This document shows, in pieces, positions 4,742-12,371 of a DNA stretch of 12,371 bases. Within the stretch, counting starts at the first letter, position 1. Each line of letters starts with the position of its first letter. Both the position numbers and the translations under genes were made by a program. The notes below the pieces were generated by a model. It was not told the origin of the DNA. It searched no databases and saw nothing but the letters and a program-made list of their open reading frames with translations. The stretch comes from Spirochaetia bacterium (GTDB taxonomy: Bacteria > Spirochaetota > Spirochaetia > Treponematales > Breznakiellaceae), in NCBI GenBank assembly GCA_026002025.1, contig BOAU01000062.1:1-12371 (forward strand), given 5' to 3'.

Positions 4742-5512
4742 CTACCAGTTCCACGTATTCAGATACTTCCCCAAAATCTCCGCCATAATCGCCGTAAGCG
4801 CCGCCCGGACCTGTCCAAGAGAAACGGCATCCAGGGAATAACGGCCTAACTGCGCGGGATCAAGGTCTTCCACCGCCGCAAGCCAGCGCCGCCCCCCGGC
4901 ATTGAGGGGCAGGAGCCTCTTGTTGGCATCGGCAGGACCCTGCATCCCGGCGCAGGATGAACAGAGGAAATTCCCCTCATGCTGATCGTACCATAATAGC
5001 CCATCGGGGCCCGCTGTACCGGCGGACGCTTCACCGCAGGAGCCGCAGCGGCCAAGCTCCGGCCGCAGCCCCAGGATATTGGCCCAGTTCCACAAAAAGT
5101 GGATAAAGACGCGGATGCAGAGGGCCTCATCGGCGTTTTCCAGGGCATTGAGGGCAGAATCCACAAGGGAGAGCGCCTCCTCCCAGTTGCCGCCGCCCCC
5201 GTGGCTTGTCAGGATCGTGTCCGCTATGGCGTCCGCCGCCATGGCCCGCTCGTAGAGTTCCCGCAGCCCCGGCCGCCAGGACGCAACATCGAAGTCGCTC
5301 ACCTTCCGGGAATCCCGGATGGGATCATGGTAGATCCACAGGGTTCCCCGGTTAAAAGGCGACACATGGGCGCGGAGCTTGCTCTTGGGGCCCCCGAATA
5401 CCGTGGCCCGGATCAGCCCCTCCTCGGCGGTGAGGAACCATGCGTCCCGGTTGGACTCCCCTGAATTGTGGGTTTTGAGTACCAGCGCCTGATAGGTAAA
5501 ACTGCGGGACAT
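4742..5512 (-). CDS. recO: DNA repair protein RecO
   Basis: A 256-residue RecO, which with RecR helps load RecA onto SSB-coated single-stranded DNA and promotes annealing. The N-terminal OB-fold starts SRSFTYQALVLKTHNSGESN and includes ATVFGGPKSKLR. A helical domain follows, and then a Cys4 zinc finger, with Cys156/159 (CGSCGE) and Cys184/187 (CSSC). Length and domain order are normal. It starts at ATG 5512; an alternative with a better ribosome binding site was not found (only GGGTGC just ahead). The gene is GC-rich and looks native, unlike the TA region to its left. It is transcribed divergently from the sugar transporter, and no co-transcribed partner is visible. Confidence 0.93.
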   Translation of the reverse strand: MSRSFTYQALVLKTHNSGESNRDAWFLTAEEGLIRATVFGGPKSKLRAHVSPFNRGTLWIYHDPIRDSRKVSDFDVASWRPGLRELYERAMAADAIADTILTSHGGGGNWEEALSLVDSALNALENADEALCIRVFIHFLWNWANILGLRPELGRCGSCGEASAGTAGPDGLLWYDQHEGNFLCSSCAGMQGPADANKRLLPLNAGGRRWLAAVEDLDPAQLGRYSLDAVSLGQVRAALTAIMAEILGKYLNTWNW

Positions 5513-5603
5513 GCACCCATCGTAACATGGCGCCGGGGGAGGGTACAGGGAAGGGCATGAGGATTCTAATTCTTAAAATATATAAAAAAATTTAAAATAT
5601 AAG

Positions 5604-5633
5604 TTGACAGATTTCATATATCAGTTATATGAT
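5604..5633 (+). promoter_or_regulatory. Promoter of the ABC uptake operon
   Basis: TTGACA (5604-5609), an 18-bp spacer and TATGAT (5628-5633, 5 of 6). A/T-rich runs upstream (5565-5603) would act as an UP element. The leader to ATG 5706 is about 65 nt. Confidence 0.6.
5614..5632. promoter_or_regulatory. Candidate operator palindrome over the -10 box
   Basis: TCATATA (5614-5620) and TATATGA (5626-5632) are perfect 7-bp arms around TCAGT. The right arm overlaps the -10 box, a suitable place for repressor binding. No regulator gene is in the window, and A/T-rich palindromes can arise by chance. Confidence 0.35.
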
Positions 5634-5705
5634 AAGTTGTTGTTCCAGGTTTTTCATCATTGCGGGCGGACTGATACTTGTAGTAAACAGGCAGGGGGTA
5701 AGGCC

Positions 5706-6650
5706 ATGAGTACGGAAGCGCTGAAACCAAGGCTTTCAAGGATGAATGCACGGAAGCGGGAGGGGTATCTCATGTTCCTCATGATCCTGCCGCTCCTTTT
5801 TCTGGTATTTTTGTTTGCGTATTTCCCTTTGCAGGGGTGGCTTTACGCGTTTTATGATTACCGGCCGCCCTTTAAGCTCTTTGATACCGAATTTGTCGGG
5901 TTTCACTGGTTCATAAACCTCTTCACCAATGCGTCGAAGCGCAAGCAGATCTTCAATGTTATGATCAACACCTTCGCCATGAGCGGCCTCTCCATCCTGT
6001 TCTCCTGGCTCCCCATGGCCTTTGCCATATTCCTCAACTTTATCAGTCATGCTCCCTTCAAACGGGTGGTGCAGACCTTTACCACCATGCCCAACTTTAT
6101 CAGCTGGGTACTGGTGTATACCATGGCCTTTTTTATGTTTAACAGTACGGGGCTGATGAACGGCATTGCCATGAAGCTGGGTATAATCAACGAACCGATT
6201 CTGTTTTTGCAGCAGAACAACCATGTGTGGCTGTCCATGTGGTTCTGGGGTACCTGGAAGGGGCTCGGCTGGTCGGCGATCATGTATATCGCCGCCATTA
6301 CCGGCATCGACCAGGAACTCTACGACGCCGCGGCGGTGGACGGCGCGGGCCGTTTCCGGCAGATGTGGCATATCACGGTTCCCGGCCTGCTCCCCACCTA
6401 CTTTGTCCTGCTGCTCCTCAATATTGCCAATTTTCTTAACAATGGTTTTGAGCAGTACTATGTGTTTTCCAATGCCTTTAACCGGATCAAGATCGAAGTG
6501 CTGGATCTCTTTGTGTATAACCTGGGTATCGGCCAGGGGAGTTATTCCCTGGCGGTAGCTATCAGCATGATGAAGAGCGCGGTAAGCCTTACCCTCTTGT
6601 TTACGGTAAACAAGATGTCCAAGCTCTTCCGCGGCGAATCCATCATTTAA
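5706..6650 (+). CDS. LplB-type sugar ABC transporter permease
   Basis: A 314-residue inner-membrane permease of the LplB/YteP (COG4209) kind, used for oligosaccharide or uronide uptake. There are about six membrane segments (near 21-46, 86-110, 121-146, 176-200, 229-248, 282-301). The ATPase-contact EAA loop is ELYDAAAVDGAGRFRQMWHI with VPGLLP after it (204-230). ATG 5706 was chosen because GGGGGTAAGG directly precedes it; the longer frame from TTG 5604 overlaps the promoter. The product pairs with the next gene's permease, 13 bases on. No ATPase gene is present, so a shared MsmX-like ATPase encoded elsewhere must power it. The substrate cannot be read from sequence. Confidence 0.92.
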   Translation: MSTEALKPRLSRMNARKREGYLMFLMILPLLFLVFLFAYFPLQGWLYAFYDYRPPFKLFDTEFVGFHWFINLFTNASKRKQIFNVMINTFAMSGLSILFSWLPMAFAIFLNFISHAPFKRVVQTFTTMPNFISWVLVYTMAFFMFNSTGLMNGIAMKLGIINEPILFLQQNNHVWLSMWFWGTWKGLGWSAIMYIAAITGIDQELYDAAAVDGAGRFRQMWHITVPGLLPTYFVLLLLNIANFLNNGFEQYYVFSNAFNRIKIEVLDLFVYNLGIGQGSYSLAVAISMMKSAVSLTLLFTVNKMSKLFRGESII

Positions 6651-6663
6651 CAGGGGGATCATT

Positions 6664-7584
6664 ATGGCAAGTGTGGTAGGAATAAACAGGAAAAGTCCTC
6701 TGGAATCCTTTGTGATAGCCCTGTTGTACGTTTTTTTCGCTCTCTTTACCCTGATGTGCCTGTTCCCCTTTTACTATCTTATCATCAACAGCATCAGCGC
6801 CAACGATATGAGCGCCCGGGGGGATATCATGTTTTACCCCAGAAATGTGCATTTCAAGAATTATATTAACGTGATGACCGTTCCGGGACTCCCAATGGCC
6901 GCTCTTGTATCATTGGGGCGCACCGTGCTGGGTACGGGGCTTACCGTTATGGGTTCCTCGTTTCTGGGCTTTATGTTTACCCAGCAGAAATTATGGGGAC
7001 GGAAATTCTGGTACCGCTTTGTGGTGGCTACCATGTACTTCAGCGCCGGTTTAATCCCCTGGTATCTTACCATGAGGACGCTGCATTTTACCAATAACTT
7101 TCTGGCCTATATTATCCCCTCCATTGTGCAGCCCTTTAATATTATTCTGATTAAGACCTATATCGAGAATACCCCCATTGAGCTGCAGGAGGCCGCCGAG
7201 GTAGACGGCGCCAGCATTATGTATATCTTTACGAAGATCATCCTGCCCATTTCAACACCGATCCTTGCCACGGTGGCAATATTCGCCGCGGTAGGCCAGT
7301 GGAACGCCTTTATGGACACCCTGATACTGATGACGGACCCAAAACTCTATTCCCTGCAATTTTTGCTGTATAAATACCTGAACGAGGCCCGTTCCCTTAT
7401 CCAGATGATTGCGGCTTCCGGGGGGAGCATAACCGACGGGGCCATCAACTCCATGAACGCCCAGACCACCACATCCATACAGATGACCATTGCGGTGGTG
7501 GTGGTTATTCCCATCCTGCTGGTATATCCGGTTTTCCAGCGTTTCTTTGTTAAGGGGATCATGATCGGGGCGGTCAAGGGTTAA
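6664..7584 (+). CDS. LplC/YtcP-type sugar ABC transporter permease
   Basis: A 306-residue second permease of the same importer (COG0395-like). Membrane segments lie near 15-42, 79-104, 116-138, 143-165, 196-218 and 271-292. The EAA loop is IELQEAAEVDGASIMYIFTK (172-191) followed by IILPIS. An AGGGGGATC site six bases or so before ATG 6664 supports the start. It forms the transmembrane channel with the upstream permease. The C-terminal GGSITDGAINSMNAQTTTSI and FVKGIMIGAVKG are usual for the YtcP branch. Confidence 0.92.
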   Translation: MASVVGINRKSPLESFVIALLYVFFALFTLMCLFPFYYLIINSISANDMSARGDIMFYPRNVHFKNYINVMTVPGLPMAALVSLGRTVLGTGLTVMGSSFLGFMFTQQKLWGRKFWYRFVVATMYFSAGLIPWYLTMRTLHFTNNFLAYIIPSIVQPFNIILIKTYIENTPIELQEAAEVDGASIMYIFTKIILPISTPILATVAIFAAVGQWNAFMDTLILMTDPKLYSLQFLLYKYLNEARSLIQMIAASGGSITDGAINSMNAQTTTSIQMTIAVVVVIPILLVYPVFQRFFVKGIMIGAVKG

Positions 7585-7600
7585 TTTCTATTTGGTATTT

Positions 7601-7614
7601 AGTCCGTTTGGACT
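7601..7614 (+). repeat. Small hairpin between permease and lipoprotein genes
   Basis: AGTCC GTTT GGACT (5-4-5, perfect) lies in the 62-bp gap. No T-run follows it. In many importers a hairpin at this point protects or partly ends the transcript so that binding protein is made in excess; it could also be one of the small palindromes seen elsewhere here. Confidence 0.5.
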
Positions 7615-7646
7615 TAGTATATTGATTTCTTGGTTTTAGGAGGAAG

Positions 7647-9377
7647 ATGATGAAAAGAGTAAAGCAGTTAACGGTTCTGCTTACGGTGTTGCTCGCGCTG
7701 TTTGCGATCACCGGCTGTCAGAAGAAAGCTCCGGCAGCCACAGGTTCCGGCGAGCGGGAATTCTACCAGGTAGAAGCCTTTGGTACCTATGCGAACTTCA
7801 TGGGGATAAACGGCGGCTGGTGGGGCAAGGTTCTGAAAGATGAATTGAACATGGAGCTCAATATTATCAACCCCGCCGCCGCCGGGACAGGGGACACCCT
7901 GTATCAGACCCGGACCGCCGCGGGGAACCTGGGTGAAATAATTCAGGTTATCAAACCCCGCGCCGTCGATCTTTGGAAGGCGGGACTGCTCTATGATATG
8001 AAGCCCCTGCTTGATACGGGGAACTATCCCTATCTGCAGGAAAAGCTCCATGTGGCATATGAGCGCTTCGCCGAGGCCTTTGACGGCAAGGGTATCTATG
8101 CGATTCCCGGCCGTGTTTCAATAAAGCCCCCGACAACACCCGCGGGCCGCGACCTGGGGCCCGAGATCGGGACCTTCCTCCGCTATGACTACTACGTTGA
8201 TATCGGTTCCCCCGAAATCAACGGGCTTGAGGGCCTGCTGGATGTGCTGGATCAAATGGTCAAAGCCCACCCGGTTAATCAGAACGGAGACAAGAACTAT
8301 GCCTTCTCCAGCTTCCCCGACTGGGACAACGGTACGGTGCGCCTTGCACGGGAGATGCTTTCCTGCCTGGGTTACACCTACGATACCGGGGATTTTGCCT
8401 GGATAAACCATGACGGCACAAAACGTACATACTTTATGGATGATAACGGCGAGTATAAACAGGTGCTGAAACTGCTGAACAAGGCCTACCGCATGGGCCT
8501 GGTTGATCCCGATTCGGCGACCCAGAATTACAACCAGTCCGTGGCAAAGTACTATGACGGGCGCATCATGTTTGGTTATTGGACCTTTATGGCTACCCCG
8601 ATCTTTAACCGGATAGATCTTACCCGGCGTTCACCCTATGCCTTTGTTCCGGTTAAGGGCTTGGTCTACAATAACCAGGGCTACAATCCCTATGGTTATG
8701 AAAACAACATCTATGCCATCGGTTCCAAAGCCAAGCATCCTGAGCGGATCATGGAATTCTACAACTGGCTCTGCTCACCCAAGGGTATCCTGTATTTCAA
8801 TTCCCAGATAGAAGGGGTTACCTACGAAATGCGGGACGGTCAGCCCTATCTTACCGAGTTCGGTCTGGATTCCGACCCCGACAAGCAGGCCCCCGCGTCT
8901 TTGGGCGGCGGTACCTGGAGCGAGGGTATACAGCGGCTTAACTATCCCATGACCCACCAGGATGATCCCAACGAACTCCTTAACGGGTATCCCATCAATT
9001 CCAATATGTGGCCTTCCACAATGGAACTGAACAAGAACGAGTGGAATACCAAATGGCGGGAATTCTATAAGGCCGAGACTCCCCTGGAATACCTGGTGAA
9101 GAACAACCTCGTTGTGGTGACCCCCGGTACCGATTATGTTATTCCGAATTCACCCTCCGATATCCAAACCATGCGGAACCAGCTCAAGGCCATTATCGAT
9201 CCCGCGGGCTGGCAGATGCTGTATGCCAAGACCGATGCGGAGTTTGAGTCTATCTGGAAGGCCATGAAGGCCCAGCTTGATGACTTTGGTTACCAGGAAG
9301 TTATTGCCTTTGATGACAAGGTGCTTGATGAATTGTCCGCGGCGATTCAGCGGACCTTGAGGGAAGCGGGAAAATAA
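7647..9377 (+). CDS. Solute-binding lipoprotein of the sugar ABC importer (LplA-like)
   Basis: A 576-residue extracellular binding protein. A basic N-terminus (MMKRVK), a hydrophobic stretch and the lipobox FAITGC give lipidation at Cys24; the lipobox is looser than the LAGC of other bacteria, as is common in spirochaetes. An alanine-rich linker follows. The mature part has the large-type carbohydrate-binding fold seen in LplA-like proteins, with many aromatic residues (WWGK, YDYYVD, NGTVRLAREMLSCLG, YGYENNIYAIGSKAKHPERI) able to stack on sugars. AGGAGGAAG before ATG 7647 is a strong ribosome binding site; ATG 7650 is an equal alternative. It is last in the operon. Confidence 0.9.
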   Translation: MMKRVKQLTVLLTVLLALFAITGCQKKAPAATGSGEREFYQVEAFGTYANFMGINGGWWGKVLKDELNMELNIINPAAAGTGDTLYQTRTAAGNLGEIIQVIKPRAVDLWKAGLLYDMKPLLDTGNYPYLQEKLHVAYERFAEAFDGKGIYAIPGRVSIKPPTTPAGRDLGPEIGTFLRYDYYVDIGSPEINGLEGLLDVLDQMVKAHPVNQNGDKNYAFSSFPDWDNGTVRLAREMLSCLGYTYDTGDFAWINHDGTKRTYFMDDNGEYKQVLKLLNKAYRMGLVDPDSATQNYNQSVAKYYDGRIMFGYWTFMATPIFNRIDLTRRSPYAFVPVKGLVYNNQGYNPYGYENNIYAIGSKAKHPERIMEFYNWLCSPKGILYFNSQIEGVTYEMRDGQPYLTEFGLDSDPDKQAPASLGGGTWSEGIQRLNYPMTHQDDPNELLNGYPINSNMWPSTMELNKNEWNTKWREFYKAETPLEYLVKNNLVVVTPGTDYVIPNSPSDIQTMRNQLKAIIDPAGWQMLYAKTDAEFESIWKAMKAQLDDFGYQEVIAFDDKVLDELSAAIQRTLREAGK

Positions 9378-9384
9378 TAAGAAT

Positions 9385-9470
9385 TTAACCACGAACCACA
9401 CAAAGCGAACCTTCGGTTCGAACACGAACTAAATGATCTTTTTGGTGTCATTCGTGTGGTTCGTGGTTAA
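9385..9470. repeat. Inverted-repeat element copy B; likely two-way terminator
   Basis: It has 17-bp perfect arms TTAACCACGAACCACAC (9385-9401) and 9454-9470, the same arms as 4492-4544, and the same inner segment GAACTAAATGATCTTTTTGG (9426-9445). It lacks the TGAGCC outer arms of copy A. It lies between two convergent genes (stops at 9377 and 9499) and has T-rich flanks on both sides, so it may end both transcripts. The left arm carries an extra small palindrome (9406-9420) with no counterpart on the right. Confidence 0.8.
9406..9420. repeat. Small palindrome (6-3-6), second copy of the 901-915 sequence
   Basis: CGAACC TTC GGTTCG differs from 901-915 only in the loop base, and the flanking G and A also match. 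As in the transposase, it is bracketed by CGA triplets (9406-9408 and 9419-9421); removing 13 bases leaves an arm that pairs better with the opposite arm (9444-9460). Confidence 0.8.
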
Positions 9471-9496
9471 TTAATTTTCATTCAGACGGCGTTTTT

Positions 9497-10300
9497 TTAG
9501 AAGCTCCGAATCCAGTCAACCGCCAGATCCACCCATGAATCCACCCCGGGGACGGGAAGGGGAAACATGGGGGTTTCGGTTTCTTTTGTGCCCAGGGACT
9601 GGCCGTGTACCCCCTTCGGGTAAATATGGAGTTCAAAGGGAACCCCGCTACGCCTGAGCGCCCCGGCAAAGAGGAGGCTGTTTTCCACCGGCACGAGCTC
9701 ATCTTCAAAGGTATGCCAGATAAAGGCCGGCGGCGTGTCCTTGTCAACCTGTTTCTCCAGGGAAACGGTTTCCTTGAGTTCCGCCCGGTCCCCAATGAGG
9801 TTGTCTATGCTGCCCAGATGGGCGAACTCACCGGAGTTGATCACGGGGTAGGCAAGCACCAATCCGTCCGGCCTGAATTCGGCAGGGGCGGCTTTGATCT
9901 CATCGTCGATGATCTTTTTGTTCCACAGGGTCCCCAGGCTCGCCGCCAGATGGCCCCCGGCGGAGAGGCCCATCACAAAGATACGCCTGGGATCAATATG
10001 CCATTCCGCCGCGTGTTCCCGCAGCAATACTACTGCCTGGGCTGCCTGAAGGAGCGCGGTGGGAAACCGGGCAGGGGCTACACTGTAGCGCAGTACCGCG
10101 GCGTGGAAGCCCGCCGCGTTCATCCTGATGGCTACGGGCTCCGTGTCGCGGTCCGAGATCATGGTATAGCCGCCGCCGGGCAGGATAAGCGCCGCCGGCC
10201 GTCCCTTCCCGCTGTTCAGCGTCAACGGGGTATCCAGCATGTAGGTGTGCAGGGGCGCGCACTGCCCCCCGGCATTGATGTTTAGAATGGTGTGAATCAT
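9497..10300 (-). CDS. Alpha/beta-hydrolase, probable acetyl or carbohydrate esterase
   Basis: A 267-residue cytoplasmic hydrolase of the BD-FAE/acetyl-esterase kind. The oxyanion-hole motif is LPGGGY (40-45), the nucleophile Ser113 is in GLSAGG (111-116), and the probable acid Asp200 (TFED) and His232 (PKGVHG) complete the triad. ATG 10300 was chosen because GGAAGGAG precedes it; the upstream GTG at 10333 lacks such a site and would overlap the kinase stop. No signal peptide is seen, so it would act on small imported substrates, perhaps deacetylating sugars brought in by the neighbouring importer. That link is inference: the genes are convergent, not one operon. It is the last gene of the argA operon, 29 bases after the kinase. 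Confidence 0.85.
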   Translation of the reverse strand: MIHTILNINAGGQCAPLHTYMLDTPLTLNSGKGRPAALILPGGGYTMISDRDTEPVAIRMNAAGFHAAVLRYSVAPARFPTALLQAAQAVVLLREHAAEWHIDPRRIFVMGLSAGGHLAASLGTLWNKKIIDDEIKAAPAEFRPDGLVLAYPVINSGEFAHLGSIDNLIGDRAELKETVSLEKQVDKDTPPAFIWHTFEDELVPVENSLLFAGALRRSGVPFELHIYPKGVHGQSLGTKETETPMFPLPVPGVDSWVDLAVDWIRSF

Positions 10301-10329
10301 GGTATTATACTCCTTCCGCTTTTCTGCGA

Positions 10330-10965
10330 TCACGCAAGATTATTGAGTTTTGCCGATATCCATAAGGATACATCCTGAACGGTTTTTTCAATGGGAACAT
10401 TTGCCGTATCCAATAGATCAATCGCCGGTTTTTTATTTCCGTATTGCATAAACCAGTCATTGAATTTAATTTGATCCTCAATAAATTTTATATTACCCGC
10501 GTTTCTCCATTCAGGCCGGTCCTTTAATCTTGCCGTCAAAATATCGGCTGAGCAGTACAGACCCAAATAGTATATATCTGAAAAATACCTTCGTTCAATA
10601 CATGGTTCGATATTGCCCGGAACCCCAAGGCCGGCCCCGAATAAAACAACCGGCCGCCCGGATTGTGCTATGTTTTTTGAGACCCTCAACCACGTTTCAA
10701 AATAAGCGCGATAAGCATTTTCAGGTTTATTAAATTCTTCCCCCCATAATATATCGGAATCAAGAATGACCGCCTCGTTATTTTTCCCCAATAAACTGTT
10801 ACAGACCGTCGATTTTCCCGTGCCGCCTGCGCCTGTTACGATTAGTAAAGGTAATTGCAGGAATGGAATTTTATGATTACATTCAGGACAGATCGCATAG
10901 GGCCCTTCCGGATCTATAATCTTATCGGCATGATACTGTCCGCAATTATTGCAGATATTGAGCAT
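10330..10965 (-). CDS. Zn-ribbon P-loop kinase-like protein
   Basis: A 211-residue protein with two parts. Residues 1-35 form a zinc ribbon (Cys5, Cys8, Cys26, Cys29: CNNC ... CPEC). From about 38 on is a P-loop NTPase with Walker A GAGGTGKST (45-53), a Walker B-like LDSDILWG and a later R-rich region (ARLKDRPEWRNAG) that may be a lid. It resembles AAA_33/zeta-type small-molecule kinases such as nucleoside or antibiotic kinases; the substrate is unknown. The start at ATG 10965 is two bases past the argA stop, with GGGGGA upstream inside argA, so the two are co-transcribed. Base composition is clearly more A/T-rich than argA and the esterase, suggesting later acquisition. Confidence 0.7.
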   Translation of the reverse strand: MLNICNNCGQYHADKIIDPEGPYAICPECNHKIPFLQLPLLIVTGAGGTGKSTVCNSLLGKNNEAVILDSDILWGEEFNKPENAYRAYFETWLRVSKNIAQSGRPVVLFGAGLGVPGNIEPCIERRYFSDIYYLGLYCSADILTARLKDRPEWRNAGNIKFIEDQIKFNDWFMQYGNKKPAIDLLDTANVPIEKTVQDVSLWISAKLNNLA

Positions 10966-10967
10966 TT

Positions 10968-12332
10968 CTACTCATCCCCCATCAGCTGCAGCGCAAAGAC
11001 CTTGCTCCGGCGAGTGCGATCGTAGACTTTCTGTTTTTTTTCCGGGAGGCTTTCCACGCCAGCTTCCCGGAAGCCGAGGAATTCAAACCAGTCCTGGGTG
11101 CGGGTGGTCAGCACAAAGACACGGGCGAGGCCCTTCTTCTTTGCCCTGTCAATAAGGTAACCCACGATCCGCCGGCCCAGACCCATGTCGGTGTAAAGGG
11201 GGTCTGTGGCTACCGCAGCGATCTCGGCCTGGCCCTCGCCCCATTCGTGGAGGGCCCCGCAGGCGTGGACCTGTGCGTCAATTTCAAAGACCGCGAAGTC
11301 GGCCTTTTTTTCCAAAATCTGTTCCGCGGTGCGGCGCAGCAGAATTCCCTGCTGCATGAGCGGGTCCATGAGGCGCAGGATGGTCGGGATGTCCCTGCTC
11401 CGCAGAGCACGGATCGATTCGTATTCATCGGCGTAGAGCATGGTCCCGGAACCGAGGTTGGAAAAAAGTTCCCGCAGTATGGCCCCCTCTTCCCTGCCGT
11501 CGATAATGTGGACCCGTTCCACCCCGGCCCGTGTTGCCTTCAGCGCAAGGCTCAGTTCCTGCAGGGGCCGGTCTTTCGCCAGGCCTCCCTTGGCAGCTTC
11601 GCTGTTGGCGGCCAATACCGCTTCCGCTTCCTGCGGCGTAAGCCTGATGATGCGGCCATCCTCTCCGGTCTCAAGATTTTTCGGAAAGGAATAGGAAGGG
11701 GCCTTCAAGCCCCCGTTAAGGGAAACGATAAACAGTTTTACTGCGCCCAGGGCGGCCGCAACACTGAGGGCGATTTCGTCGCTGGGAACATTGTAGGGTT
11801 TTCCCGCGGGGCTGTAGCCGATGCAGGGAAGGATGGGCACCATTCCCTCTTTCAGGGCCTTGTTGAGGGAATCGGTAAGTATCTTGTCCACCGTGCCGGT
11901 GTTTTCCATGTCCTGGCCCTTGACCACCCCAAGCCCCCGGCTGCGGACAAAGTTGCCGATCACCGCGTCCGCCCGGCTCCCCGCAAGGCCGGTCATGATG
12001 CGGGCCGCCACATGGAAGGCCGCCATCTCCACAAAGGGAATCGCCCTGGCGGTGGTAACGCGAAGGGGAACCAGGGAACCCTCCGCATCTGCGTATGCCG
12101 ATACAATGCCGTATTCCCCAAGCACCGAATCGATCCATTCCTTTGCGCCGGGCACGATCACCACCCGGAATCCTGTTTGCGCAAGCAGGGCCAGGTCCTT
12201 CATTAAAAAAGGAAAACCCGGGTCCTCGGTGACCGGAAAGTCGATCTTGAACACCATGGTGGAGCCCTCAAAGCGGCTCTGGTAATGAAAGGCTTCGCGG
12301 ATAAGGTCAACCTGGGACAGGGAATTACTCAT
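10968..12332 (-). CDS. argA: Amino-acid N-acetyltransferase (N-acetylglutamate synthase)
   Basis: A 454-residue fusion of an amino-acid-kinase-like domain (about 10-290) and a GNAT acetyltransferase domain (about 303-450), the layout of classical ArgA. It would transfer acetyl from acetyl-CoA to glutamate, the first step of arginine synthesis, in the cytoplasm. The kinase-like part shows VVIVPGAKEWID (57-68), NGGLKAPSY and the ADEYESIRALRSRDIPTILR linker. The GNAT part has the acetyl-CoA loop TDMGLGRRIVGYLI (381-394) and FGFREAG-like WFEFLGFREAG. The usual Gly-Gly after the first strand is replaced by IDF (30-32), fitting a regulatory, non-phosphorylating domain. ATG 12332 has no good ribosome binding site, but the domain is complete from here. 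First visible gene of a three-gene operon. Confidence 0.9.
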   Translation of the reverse strand: MSNSLSQVDLIREAFHYQSRFEGSTMVFKIDFPVTEDPGFPFLMKDLALLAQTGFRVVIVPGAKEWIDSVLGEYGIVSAYADAEGSLVPLRVTTARAIPFVEMAAFHVAARIMTGLAGSRADAVIGNFVRSRGLGVVKGQDMENTGTVDKILTDSLNKALKEGMVPILPCIGYSPAGKPYNVPSDEIALSVAAALGAVKLFIVSLNGGLKAPSYSFPKNLETGEDGRIIRLTPQEAEAVLAANSEAAKGGLAKDRPLQELSLALKATRAGVERVHIIDGREEGAILRELFSNLGSGTMLYADEYESIRALRSRDIPTILRLMDPLMQQGILLRRTAEQILEKKADFAVFEIDAQVHACGALHEWGEGQAEIAAVATDPLYTDMGLGRRIVGYLIDRAKKKGLARVFVLTTRTQDWFEFLGFREAGVESLPEKKQKVYDRTRRSKVFALQLMGDE

Positions 12333-12371
12333 GCATCAATTCTAATGTGAAGGAAGAGTGTAGGCAAGTAT
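12333..12371. other. Upstream edge of argA
   Basis: Only 39 bases are visible; no promoter or gene can be supported. Confidence 0.6.

Noticed and set aside
5736..6662. Long (308 codon) - strand frame opposite the first permease
   Set aside because: Antisense shadow of a clear permease; composition rich in His, Gly and Lys with no family resemblance.
9605..10285. 226-codon + strand frame opposite the esterase
   Set aside because: Antisense to a hydrolase with a complete catalytic triad; no start signal.
11247..12206. Long (319 codon) + strand frame opposite argA
   Set aside because: Shadow of a GC-rich gene with clear ArgA domains.
1..12371. CRISPR arrays, tRNA or rRNA genes
   Set aside because: No regularly spaced repeats and no cloverleaf or rRNA-like sequence were seen on either strand.

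Overview
The window looks like a piece of a spirochaete chromosome of moderate GC, most likely a Treponema of the termite-gut type. This is an inference from a spirochaete-like lipobox, an LplABC-type sugar-uptake operon, divergent RecO and ArgA proteins, and many toxin-antitoxin (TA) modules and repeats. No marker gene fixes the species.

Left part, 1-4570: an accessory, decaying region. An IS3-like element (its divergent orfA starts at 62, its end is at about 127) cuts off the 5' end of an IS66 element (128-1751). That IS66 element in turn cuts off a BrnA/CopG-like antitoxin gene (complement 1752-1971). The IS66 transposase is also frameshifted by a 13-bp insertion that forms a small perfect palindrome at 901-915. 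Further right lie an intact VapBC pair (2331-2911, + strand), a second PIN toxin with its antitoxin (3093-3717, - strand) between two nearly identical 91-bp direct repeats, and a hicBA pair. The hicA toxin of that pair is broken by another small palindrome (4030-4047). A nested inverted-repeat element (4467-4570) closes the region.

Middle, 4571-9377: an unassigned fragment is followed by recO (- strand). Divergently transcribed from it is a carbohydrate ABC uptake operon: an LplB-type permease, an LplC/YtcP-type permease and a 576-residue solute-binding lipoprotein. The operon has a good promoter at 5604-5633 with a palindrome over the -10 region. It has no ATPase gene, so it presumably uses a shared ATPase encoded elsewhere.

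Right part, 9378-12371: a second copy of the inverted-repeat element lies between convergent genes. It carries the same small palindrome that breaks the IS66 transposase. Beyond it is a - strand operon reading argA (N-acetylglutamate synthase), a Zn-ribbon P-loop kinase-like protein, and an alpha/beta-hydrolase esterase.

The most interesting signal is the set of tiny (14-18 bp) perfect palindromes with 3-4 nt loops. Two of them sit exactly at frame breaks in otherwise well-preserved genes, and one sequence occurs at two unrelated loci. They may be very small mobile hairpins. More speculatively, they could be skipped by the ribosome, because matching or synonymous codons flank both insertions.
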